From positions 1 through 44,443 of the forward strand of contig CAJXRM010000014.1 in NCBI GenBank assembly GCA_913059205.1: a DNA stretch of 44,443 nt. Reading direction: 5' to 3'. This DNA is from an uncultured Flavobacteriales bacterium (lineage in GTDB: Bacteria > Bacteroidota > Bacteroidia > Flavobacteriales_D > Crocinitomicaceae). A program made the position numbers and the translations under genes. How positions within the stretch are numbered: the first letter of the stretch is position 1; the number at the start of each line of letters is the position of its first letter. Below are positions 25,901 to 32,017 of this stretch, one piece after another. Under the pieces are notes generated by a model, which saw only the letters and a list, made by a program, of their open reading frames with translations, ran no database searches and was not told where the DNA came from.

Positions 25901-26533
25901 ACGTCGAATATAGTTGAAGTTAATCCGACAGTTTCTCAATATTTATACGTGACAGCAACCTCTAACAATGGATGTGTTGTTTCAGATTCAATTCGAATTT
26001 ATGTCGATGATTTACCGAATGGATCTATAAGTGCCACGTCAAGTGAATATCTGGTTGCCAGTGGTACTGAGGTGACATTAACTGCACAACCTGGAGGTTA
26101 CGATTATTTTTGGTTTCCAGCCGGAGGCCTTGGAAGTCCAAATAGTCAAATAACATCAGCAATAGTGGATCAAACTACAAATTATACAGTTTTTGTAACG
26201 AATGGCGCTTGTACAAAATCGGCTCAAGTATTAGTGAAAACATACGTTTACGAATGCGGTGAACCTTATGTTTTTGTACCAAATGCTTTTTCACCAAATG
26301 GTGATGGAGAAAATGATGTTCTTTATGTAGAAGGTCCTTTTGAAGAAATGATTTTTAGAATTTATGATCGGTGGGGAGAATTGGTCTTTGAATCTCATGA
26401 GCGCTCTTTCGGATGGGATGGTCGTTATAAAGGTAAATTCCTAGATCCAGATGTTTATGATTACTATCTGGATGTAAAATGCATCAATGATGAAGAAGCA
26501 ATTGTAAAAGGGAATATCACCTTGCTGAGATAA
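22940..26533 (+). CDS. T9SS type B cargo: SBBP-repeat/PKD protein with CHU_C domain
   Basis: Of three nearby in-frame starts I chose ATG 22940, which begins the signal peptide MRFLLLSFVFISSLAVNGQ (an in-frame TTG lies at 22931); the product is 1197 aa. Residues of about 30-240 form the domain that opens SFIENKGQWNDQVLF, known from large SBBP-containing Bacteroidota proteins. Beta-propeller-like SBBP repeats follow (TSFIGGGDQNQG; GSTYFGGSLNDGVN; WSSYFGGSQNDACYSV; YGSYLGGSS). A PKD domain (VTFDNFS..YLWDLGNGDTTS) begins near residue 783, two Ig-like segments follow, and the protein ends in CHU_C (VPNAFSPNGDGENDVLYVE; YDRWGELVFESHE; KGNITLLR). It is exported by T9SS and attached or released at the surface; ligand unknown. 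It stands alone and has no adjacent PorP. Confidence 0.85.
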   Translation: MRFLLLSFVFISSLAVNGQEITHDHSIQHSFIENKGQWNDQVLFQSKFDGGNLWVQQKKMVFHLQDFSQMHEVHANFKDIKKPSQNRQTVVHLNFIGANEVTNIEKHGATPNYYNYFLGNDKNKWASEVRGYSEAIMYDLYDGVDLKLIEELEQLKYEFHVQPNVDPNVILAEYAGQDNISLGKNGNLIVATSLGQIIEEKPYAYQIVNGNVREVSCEFIIDKNRVKFKLGDYNPHVKLIIDPVLIFATYAGSITDNFGMTATYGYDQTAFSGGVIYGNAYPTPDNNAYDVTSNFTVANGPVYGITDVFISHYSADGTTMLWTSFIGGGDQNQGTETVHSLICDLNNNIYLFGATSSLDFPIQNGYQTAHAGGTDLANFYQNGVYYQTAGTDIYVAKISANGQNLMGSTYFGGSLNDGVNYKSNMPVNAQNGTYYAASQYDSLTSNYGDQFRGEIMLDKNGNCMVATCTKSTDFPTLNAFQPSNAGKQDGVIFKLSSDLSTLQWSSYFGGSQNDACYSVKIDSSDNVLFTGGTCSSDLSNMAGGWQSTYNGGSTDGFVMKLSPDGLNITNGSYIGTPNYDQSYFVEIDRANNVYLLGQSLGGAFPIFNSGFVNPNSSQFVMKLDSNLAVLTNSTQFGNGTSTSTNISPSAFLVDICGNIYISGWGANILQGAVLLNGMAVTPDAFQISPPNGFDFYLLVIERDFTDILYGSYLGGSSASEHVDGGTSRFDKNGVVYQSVCGGCGGFSDFPTYPNPGAWSNSNLSTNCNNILFKFDFELIPNAVFTVDDNIGCAPFTVTFDNFSTESDSYLWDLGNGDTTSIIFEPTVTYNTPGVYEVFLYVTDSICLITDTAQLTITVYDSLELSTIPDQQLCVPTAIDFIAYTNGIADNFIWSEDLTFAVPLNADQTDSVFNYTPTQPGMYYIQVSNAGCFLIDSVYVDYIGAALTLTGNDSICRGESTVITASNSNPMLTFTYVWSPDSIIVTPSTSNIVEVNPTVSQYLYVTATSNNGCVVSDSIRIYVDDLPNGSISATSSEYLVASGTEVTLTAQPGGYDYFWFPAGGLGSPNSQITSAIVDQTTNYTVFVTNGACTKSAQVLVKTYVYECGEPYVFVPNAFSPNGDGENDVLYVEGPFEEMIFRIYDRWGELVFESHERSFGWDGRYKGKFLDPDVYDYYLDVKCINDEEAIVKGNITLLR

Positions 26534-26551
26534 TAACTTTCATTACTTTTG
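26522..26551 (+). promoter_or_regulatory. Bacteroidota-type promoter of M42 peptidase gene
   Basis: TTG at 26522-26524 and TACTTTTG at 26544-26551 are separated by 19 bp, a textbook match to TTG-N17-23-TAnnTTTG. The -33 part lies inside the final codons of the preceding gene; the ATG is 22 nt after the box. Confidence 0.6.
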
Positions 26552-26573
26552 AAAAAACGAAATCAAAAGAACA

Positions 26574-27647
26574 ATGAAAATATCTGCAGCGTCACAAAAA
26601 TTTCTTGAAAAATATTTGAATAATGCATCTCCAACAGGTTTTGAATCCAAAGGTCAGCAAATGTGGTTGGATTATATCAAACCAAGTATAGATTCTTATT
26701 TTACGGATAATTACGGAACGGTTGTAGGTGTCATCAATCCTGAAGCCAAGTACAAAGTTGTTATTGAAGCCCATGCGGATGAAATTTCATGGTTTGTGCA
26801 TTATATTACAAAAGATGGTTTTGTTTACTTGAGAAGAAATGGTGGGTCTGATCATATGATCGCTCCTTCGAAAAGAGTTAACATTCACACCGACAAAGGA
26901 ATTGTAAAAGCAGTTTTTGGATGGCCTGCAATTCACATGCGTCATACAAAAGATGATGCGCCGAGCATGAAAAATATTTTTTTGGATTGCGGATGTTCCA
27001 CCAAAGAAGAAGTTGAAAAATTAGGTGTTCACGTTGGCTGTGTTGTCACATTTGAAGACGAATTCATGGTCTTAAATAAAAATAGATATTGTGGTCGAGC
27101 TTTGGATAACCGAATGGGTGGATTCATGATTGCGGAAGTCGCAAATTTGTTGAAAAAGAATAAAGTAAAATTGCCTTTTGGATTATACATCGTAAATGCT
27201 GTTCAAGAAGAAGTTGGTTTACGTGGAGCTCAAATGATCGCTCAGAAAATCAATCCAGATGTTGCGATCGTTACCGATGTTTGTCACGATACGCAAACTC
27301 CAATGGTTGATAAAATTGAGAATGGAGACTTAAGCTCAGGTTCAGGTCCTGTTGTGACTTATGGTCCAGCCGTTCAGAATAACCTATTAAATTTGATTAT
27401 TAAAGCTGCTGAAAAAAACAAAATTCCTTTTCAGCGTGCTGCTGCTTCAAGAGCTACTGGAACTGATACTGATGCGTTTGCATATTCGAATGAAGGTGTT
27501 CCAAGTGCGTTGATATCGCTGCCTTTGCGCTATATGCATACGACAGTAGAAATGTGCAGAAAAGAAGATGTAGAAAATGCAATACAATTGATTTATGAGT
27601 CTGTCTTAAGTATTAAGTCAGGACAAGATTTTAGATACATTAAATAA
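26574..27647 (+). CDS. M42 family metallopeptidase (glutamyl aminopeptidase/endoglucanase-like)
   Basis: The 357-aa protein carries the M42 two-metal centre: H in EAHADEISWF (about residue 64), D in CGRALDNRMGGF, the catalytic and ligand glutamates in AVQEEVGLRGAQ, D in IVTDVCHDTQ, and H in RYMHTTVEM. M42 enzymes are cytoplasmic, usually dodecameric, aminopeptidases that trim short peptides. No signal peptide is seen. The two small membrane-protein genes downstream (14 and 9 nt apart) could be co-transcribed. Substrate preference cannot be read from sequence. Confidence 0.93.
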   Translation: MKISAASQKFLEKYLNNASPTGFESKGQQMWLDYIKPSIDSYFTDNYGTVVGVINPEAKYKVVIEAHADEISWFVHYITKDGFVYLRRNGGSDHMIAPSKRVNIHTDKGIVKAVFGWPAIHMRHTKDDAPSMKNIFLDCGCSTKEEVEKLGVHVGCVVTFEDEFMVLNKNRYCGRALDNRMGGFMIAEVANLLKKNKVKLPFGLYIVNAVQEEVGLRGAQMIAQKINPDVAIVTDVCHDTQTPMVDKIENGDLSSGSGPVVTYGPAVQNNLLNLIIKAAEKNKIPFQRAAASRATGTDTDAFAYSNEGVPSALISLPLRYMHTTVEMCRKEDVENAIQLIYESVLSIKSGQDFRYIK

Positions 27648-27660
27648 GTATTTTTACTAC

Positions 27661-28224
27661 ATGAAATGGATTGGTGAGCGCGTCAGTTTTGTTGACGATA
27701 AAAATAAGTTAACAATAGTAATTTACCCCGAGAATATCACATGGATTAAGGGAGTAATGGGAGCATGGGTCGCGATGTGGTTTGTAATTGGAGCGACAGT
27801 AATATGGTCTTATTTCACTTTTTTGTTAACCGAACAAGAACAAATCATCATTTATATTTTCATGGCTTTTTGGTTGTATTACGCATTAAAAGTAACGCGA
27901 TCCTTTTTTTGGTTGTTGTGGGGCAGAGAGTTGTTAAAACTCGATGAAACCGGAGTATCATATAAACGATCCATAAAGTCATACGGAAAATCAAGTCACT
28001 ATTTTTATGAAAATATCTCAAAAATGGAAGTGCACCAACCAAAGGAGAAATCAATGCAAGCAGTAATGGAGCAATCTCCGTGGGTAAAAGGAGGAGAGCG
28101 AATTGATTTTGAGTATTTCGGAAAAACTGTTCGTTTTGGAAGGAAATTAAATAAAAAAGATACCGAACTATTGTTTAAATTAATCACTAAACGTATTGAA
28201 GAGCGTTTAAGAAAATCGAAATAA
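27661..28224 (+). CDS. Uncharacterised membrane protein with PH-like C-terminal region
   Basis: A 187-aa protein I do not recognise by name. Two hydrophobic segments (GVMGAWVAMWFVIGATVIWS and IIYIFMAFWLYYALKV) span about residues 30-85. The C-terminal 100 residues are mainly beta-strand with a final amphipathic helix (LDETGVSYKRSIKSYGK; INFEYFG-type strand; DTELLFKLITKRIEERLRK), a pattern like bacterial PH-like domains. The basic C-terminal end is probably cytoplasmic. It lies between the M42 peptidase and a PepSY-type membrane gene; co-transcription is likely, function unknown. Confidence 0.72.
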   Translation: MKWIGERVSFVDDKNKLTIVIYPENITWIKGVMGAWVAMWFVIGATVIWSYFTFLLTEQEQIIIYIFMAFWLYYALKVTRSFFWLLWGRELLKLDETGVSYKRSIKSYGKSSHYFYENISKMEVHQPKEKSMQAVMEQSPWVKGGERIDFEYFGKTVRFGRKLNKKDTELLFKLITKRIEERLRKSK

Positions 28225-28232
28225 AAAAAGTT

Positions 28233-28724
28233 ATGAAAATGAGAATTTTACACCGTTATATTGGATTTTTCCTTGCAGGAATCATGGCGGTTTACGCGTT
28301 AAGTGGAATTGTATTGATTTTTAGAGATGGAGATACGTTTAAATCAGAAGTTCAGCATAAGGAAAAGCTAAAACCAAATCTTGAGGAAGAAGCTTTAGGC
28401 GATGCATTGGGCATAAAGCGATTTAAAGTAGCGAAGGTGGAAGGTAATAACGTTTTCTTTGAAGGCGGTACATACAATAGTGAAACTGGTCAAGCGGAAT
28501 ATACAACCAAGGAATTGCCTTACGTTTTAGATAGAATGACGCATTTACACAAAGCAAAAAGTAGTGAGCCTCTTTATATGTTGAATGTTATTTTTGGACT
28601 TTCACTCCTGTTTTTTGTTATTTCATCATTTTGGATGTTTATGCCGGGCACCGATTTGTTTAAAAAAGGGATGATTTTTGCAGCAATTGGATTTGTTCTA
28701 GCCTTGGTGTTGCTATTTGTATAG
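28233..28724 (+). CDS. PepSY-associated transmembrane family protein
   Basis: This 163-aa protein opens with the PepSY_TM helix pattern (LHRYIGFFLAGIMAVYALSGIVLIFRD), followed by a roughly 70-residue extracytoplasmic part. A conserved THLHKAK element and two more membrane helices end the protein (LYMLNVIFGLSLLFFVISSFWMF; FAAIGFVLALVLLFV). The histidines near helix starts resemble those in PepSY-TM proteins linked to iron uptake and ferric reduction, but no reductase domain is present. Length is far below full PepSY-TM reductases (about 400-700 aa). It ends 23 nt before a strong terminator. Confidence 0.75.
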   Translation: MKMRILHRYIGFFLAGIMAVYALSGIVLIFRDGDTFKSEVQHKEKLKPNLEEEALGDALGIKRFKVAKVEGNNVFFEGGTYNSETGQAEYTTKELPYVLDRMTHLHKAKSSEPLYMLNVIFGLSLLFFVISSFWMFMPGTDLFKKGMIFAAIGFVLALVLLFV

Positions 28725-28747
28725 ATTTTCAAATAAATAAACATTAT

Positions 28748-28782
28748 AAAAGCTCTTACGATTATTCGTAAGAGCTTTTTTT
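28748..28782 (+). terminator. Intrinsic terminator after PepSY-type gene
   Basis: Arms 28748-28760 and 28767-28779 form a perfect 13-bp stem around ATTATT; seven T follow the GC part. The A-run on the 5' side makes it potentially bidirectional. Confidence 0.93.
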
Positions 28783-28914
28783 GCCATTACTGAAGTATAT
28801 TGGCTGTTGCTGAAATTGTTGTTAATGGTTCGAATGATATTTTATATAATTGAAGGAAATAGTAAATAAGTTGGCATTCGAAATAGTTTAGTGTTTTTTC
28901 ATAATTGAATGTGT

Positions 28915-28943
28915 AAAAAGGAGGTTAATTGACCTCCTTTTTT
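28915..28943 (+). terminator. Second intrinsic terminator
   Basis: Arms 28915-28925 and 28932-28942 form a perfect 11-bp stem (core GGAGGT/ACCTCC) around TAATTG with a T-tract. No gene lies between this and the previous terminator. Confidence 0.88.
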
Positions 28944-29004
28944 GCTGTTAATGAAGAATTTTGGTCGTTCGTGAACTTAACAGCTGATACCATGTGGTCT
29001 TTCA

Positions 29005-29012
29005 TAAATTTG
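29005..29012 (+). promoter_or_regulatory. -7 box upstream of NHL-repeat gene
   Basis: TAAATTTG matches TAnnTTTG exactly, 26 nt before the ATG at 29039. No TTG at 17-23 bp upstream was found. Confidence 0.4.
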
Positions 29013-29038
29013 GACAAAACAAATCAAAATAAAATGAT

Positions 29039-30286
29039 ATGAAAAAAATAGTACTATTCTTCTGCTTAGCAACTATGCAAACCGCAATTTCACAGACTGT
29101 GAGTACTGTAAACTCAGGTGGTTTATTGAATCGGCCCCATGATGTTGTAGTTCATCCAAATGGCTATATCTATATAGCCAATCAATTTTCTCACCAAATT
29201 TATACGATTTCTCCTGGTGGAGTAACGAGTGTTTATGCAGGTGATGGAACAGTTGGGGCAAATGACGCAAATGGGACTTCAGCCAGTTTTTCTAATCCCG
29301 CAGGCGTTTGTTTCAACTCTGCAAATGAATTATTCGTCACGGATTATGGAAACAATTTAATTAGAAAAATAGATACCAATGGTGATGTTACAACTTTTGC
29401 AGGTTCAGGAGCCGCAAGTAGCGTTGATGGAACAGGTGTACTTGCTTCTTTTAATGGACCCGTGGGAATTTGTACTGACGGGAACGATAATATTTATGTA
29501 GCCGAACAAGTTGGTCACCGAATCCGTAAAATTACTCCAGCTGGGGTTGTAACTACTGTAGCTGGAAGTGGAACTCCAGGTTCAACTAACGCAAACGGGG
29601 CATTTGCTTCTTTCAATGGCGTTTATGATGTTGTAGCTGATCCTTCTGGAAATTTATATGTTGCCGACCAATTCAATAACTTGATTAGAAAAATTGCACC
29701 AAACGGTGATGTTTCAACTGTTGCAGGGAGCGGCGCATCAGCTACCACGGATGGGATTGGCACTGGAGCTTCATTTCACATTCCTTTGTCGGTTACACTT
29801 GATTCATATGGCGATTTGTTTGTGGTAGATTATGGTAGTCATACTATTCGAAAAATCAACTTGAGTACTTTTGAAGTGACTACTGTTGCTGGAAATCCAT
29901 TGGCATCTGGAAACTATGTGGACGGACCTGCTATAGGAACTGCGAGATTTAGAGAACCTACAGGTGCTTGTTTTGATCTTAATGGGGATTTACTTATTGC
30001 TGATTACGGAAACTCTCAAATTAGAAGAATAACAGATTTGCCACTTAGCGTTAATGAAATGAATAATATATTGAATATTGATTTATATCCAAATCCAGCA
30101 ACAACAACAATTCAGGTTGCAACCGATGAAAAAATTGAGATGATTCATATTTACAATTATGCCGGTAGATTAATTGCATCAACAACAGAATCTACGATCG
30201 ACATAAATGAGTTGTCAACTGGTGTTTATTACATGAACATCTTAACAGAAAACGGACTCGTGAACAAACGTTTTGTAAAAGAATAA
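29039..30286 (+). CDS. T9SS type A cargo: secreted NHL-repeat beta-propeller protein
   Basis: This 415-aa protein has a signal peptide (MKKIVLFFCLATMQTAISQ). Six NHL-type blades cover about residues 28-335; their recurring core is IYVAEQVGHRIRKITP, LYVADQFNNLIRKIAP and similar, each with a V-T-T-x-A-G-S-G linker, fitting a six-bladed propeller. The C-terminal 80 residues are a Por_secre_tail type A sorting domain (IDLYPNPATTTIQVATDE; IYNYAGRLIAST; LSTGVYYMNILTENGLVNKR). It is exported across the outer membrane by T9SS. NHL propellers bind proteins, ligands or polymers; no catalytic site can be named. It is monocistronic between two terminators. Confidence 0.9.
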   Translation: MKKIVLFFCLATMQTAISQTVSTVNSGGLLNRPHDVVVHPNGYIYIANQFSHQIYTISPGGVTSVYAGDGTVGANDANGTSASFSNPAGVCFNSANELFVTDYGNNLIRKIDTNGDVTTFAGSGAASSVDGTGVLASFNGPVGICTDGNDNIYVAEQVGHRIRKITPAGVVTTVAGSGTPGSTNANGAFASFNGVYDVVADPSGNLYVADQFNNLIRKIAPNGDVSTVAGSGASATTDGIGTGASFHIPLSVTLDSYGDLFVVDYGSHTIRKINLSTFEVTTVAGNPLASGNYVDGPAIGTARFREPTGACFDLNGDLLIADYGNSQIRRITDLPLSVNEMNNILNIDLYPNPATTTIQVATDEKIEMIHIYNYAGRLIASTTESTIDINELSTGVYYMNILTENGLVNKRFVKE

Positions 30287-30304
30287 GTTTTCGACTAACC
30301 ACTG

Positions 30305-30362
30305 AAAATTTGATTATCCGCCTTGTTCTAGTATTAGAATGTGGCGGATATTTCAATTTTCT
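30305..30362 (+). terminator. Hairpin terminator after NHL-repeat gene
   Basis: A perfect inner stem ATCCGCC (30316-30322) / GGCGGAT (30343-30349) is extended by A-rich and T-rich outer arms (AAAATTTGA with TCAATTTT). The loop holds a further TTCTA/TAGAA pair. It starts 18 nt after the stop codon. Confidence 0.7.
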
Positions 30363-30464
30363 ACACTTTTAGAAAAAAATCACAAGCATGTATAGCTATT
30401 ATTTATGCCTCTGACTAATTGTAAATTTTTTCAAGAGATATTTAATTGGAAGAATCATTTTTTT

Positions 30465-30487
30465 AAGTGACTTGAGTCACTTTTTTT
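30465..30487 (+). promoter_or_regulatory. Palindrome GTGA-N6-TCAC with T-tract upstream of DUF2892 gene
   Basis: AAGTGACT and AGTCACTT (30465-30472 and 30475-30482) form a perfect inverted repeat around TG. The core GTGA-N6-TCAC matches the operator form of Crp/Fnr-family regulators. Seven T follow (30481-30487), so it could instead be a short terminator, but the preceding gene already has one. It lies 47 nt before the next ATG. Confidence 0.45.
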
Positions 30488-30533
30488 ATGTTTAGTTATC
30501 CTGAACTTTAGGGTATAATTTAAAATTCAAGTT

Positions 30534-30740
30534 ATGAAGGCAAACATGGGGACGGCTGATAGAGTCATTCGATTAATCATTGCAGGTTTGGTAACAGCAT
30601 TATTTTTTACGAATACAATACCTGGTACATTAGGAATTATTTTAATGATATTATCTGGAGTATTTGTTTTAACGAGTTTAGTAAGTTTTTGCCCGTTGTA
30701 TACACTTTTCGGTATAAAAACGTGTAAAGTTAAATCGTAG
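30534..30740 (+). CDS. DUF2892 family small inner-membrane protein
   Basis: This 68-aa protein has the full DUF2892 pattern: an N-terminal NMGTADRVIRLIIAG helix start, two membrane segments (IIAGLVTALFFT; GTLGIILMILSGVFVLTSLV) and the ending SFCPLYTLFGIKTC with its two conserved cysteines. The family occurs alone or fused to rhodanese domains (YgaP-type). Its role is not firmly known; the link to sulfur carriage comes from the fused members. It is monocistronic, behind a palindrome and ahead of a bidirectional terminator. Confidence 0.9.
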   Translation: MKANMGTADRVIRLIIAGLVTALFFTNTIPGTLGIILMILSGVFVLTSLVSFCPLYTLFGIKTCKVKS

Positions 30741-30759
30741 TTTTAGTTGAAGAATTGGC

Positions 30760-30797
30760 AAAAAAAGGAGTGGCTTGTAAAAGTCACTCTTTTTTTA
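30760..30797. terminator. Bidirectional terminator between convergent genes
   Basis: Arms 30768-30775 (GAGTGGCT) and 30782-30789 (AGTCACTC) form an 8-bp stem with one G-U pair. An A-run before it (30760-30766) and a T-run after it (30790-30796) extend it both ways. It serves the DUF2892 gene (+) and overlaps the stop codon of the M28 peptidase gene (-). Confidence 0.85.
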
Positions 30798-32015
30798 AAA
30801 TGTTGTTTTTAAACTTATCTCGTTTCCATTTCTGATAATCTTAATTGTGATTTCATCTCCTTTATTGAATTGGTTTAAAGCATTCATGTAGTCGTCTATA
30901 TTATGGATGATTAATTCTCCCATTTCAATAATGACATCACCTTTTAGCATTCCAGCATTTCCAGCAGGTCGGTCTTCTTTTACACCATCTATTTTTAAAC
31001 CAGTATCGGAATATAAGTAATCAGGTATAATGCCTAAGGTTACCTTAAATCCCAGTTGCGTATTTTCTTTTTCTTTTGTTTTAGTGAACTTCACTTTATT
31101 TTCTCCATCGAGTGAAATAATCATCTTGTATATAAAATGAGAAATATCATTTAAACCATCAAAATTTATGAGCTCAACATCATCAGTTGGTTTATGATAC
31201 TGAGCGTGCTGTCCTGTAAAAAAATGAAGCACTGGAATATCATTCAAATAAAATGAAGTGTGATCACTCGGCCCAATTCCAGAGGAATCAAATTTAAACT
31301 GAAAGTGAGGGTCATTAATGCGATTGATTGCAGGAATAAACGACGGAGATGTACCAACGCCATAAATGGCCATCCTTCGTTCATCATCTAATCGTCCAAC
31401 CATGTCCATGTTTACCATGAAACTTGTTTTATTTAGATCGAACGAAGGATTGTTCACGAAATAATTAGACCCTAATAATCCTTTTTCTTCCCCTGTAAAA
31501 GCAATGAAAATGTAATTGTGATCTTGAGATTTTTTGCTAAGTTTTTCAGCCAAATAGAGTAAAGCCGCAATTCCGCTCGCATTGTCGTCCGCTCCATTGT
31601 GAATCATAGGCTCGCCTGCGTGTAAAGACCCTTCATCTCCCCAACCTAAATGATCGTAATGTGCGCCAATAATGATGTTGCTCTTTGCCCGGTTATCAAT
31701 AAAACCGATAATATTTCTTCCGCTAATTTCTGGCCCCAAAAAATTGGTATCATGTGGATGAAGCGATTGTTTTTTTGTAAACATTTGAAAGTAGGAATTT
31801 AAGTTTCCCTGTTTTAGACCTAACTCAGAATAGCGATGTGCAATGTAATTGGCAGCTTTAATTTCACCTGATGTACCAATTTCACGACCTTCTAATGAAT
31901 CATGTGATAAAATTGTGACATCACTTTTTAATTGAAAAATCTCAGTTGAAGTTTGAGCAAAATAAATATGCTGCGCAATAAAGAAAAGTGCAAATAGTAA
32001 ATATCGTTTCTTCAT
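30795..32015 (-). CDS. M28 family metallopeptidase with C-terminal PDZ domain
   Basis: The 406-aa protein has a signal peptide (MKKRYLLFALFFIAQHIYFAQ), so it acts in the periplasm or beyond. The M28 two-zinc site is complete: IIGAHYDHLG, HNGADDNASGIAAL, FTGEEKGLLGS (catalytic and ligand glutamates), VNMDMVGRL and GPSDHTSF. A PDZ domain follows from about residue 320 (DTGLKIDGVKEDRPAGNAG; LKGDVIIEMGELIIHNIDD). The architecture matches secreted aminopeptidases of Bacteroidota that trim peptides, with PDZ for substrate or partner binding. It starts 2 nt after the upstream T9SS cargo gene and is probably co-transcribed with it. Confidence 0.93.
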   Translation of the reverse strand: MKKRYLLFALFFIAQHIYFAQTSTEIFQLKSDVTILSHDSLEGREIGTSGEIKAANYIAHRYSELGLKQGNLNSYFQMFTKKQSLHPHDTNFLGPEISGRNIIGFIDNRAKSNIIIGAHYDHLGWGDEGSLHAGEPMIHNGADDNASGIAALLYLAEKLSKKSQDHNYIFIAFTGEEKGLLGSNYFVNNPSFDLNKTSFMVNMDMVGRLDDERRMAIYGVGTSPSFIPAINRINDPHFQFKFDSSGIGPSDHTSFYLNDIPVLHFFTGQHAQYHKPTDDVELINFDGLNDISHFIYKMIISLDGENKVKFTKTKEKENTQLGFKVTLGIIPDYLYSDTGLKIDGVKEDRPAGNAGMLKGDVIIEMGELIIHNIDDYMNALNQFNKGDEITIKIIRNGNEISLKTTF

Positions 32016-32017
32016 TC

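Larger units (their letters stand above)
28725..29038 (+). other. 314-bp intergenic region with two tandem terminators
   Basis: No open reading frame of note. It holds a perfect terminator at 28748-28782, about 130 bp of AT-rich sequence, a second terminator at 28915-28943, and then a -7 box for the next gene at 29005-29012. The 38 bases starting in each T-tract (28777-28814 and 28938-28975) align at 29 of 38 positions. A small RNA between the two terminators is possible, but no promoter for it is clear. Confidence 0.6.
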
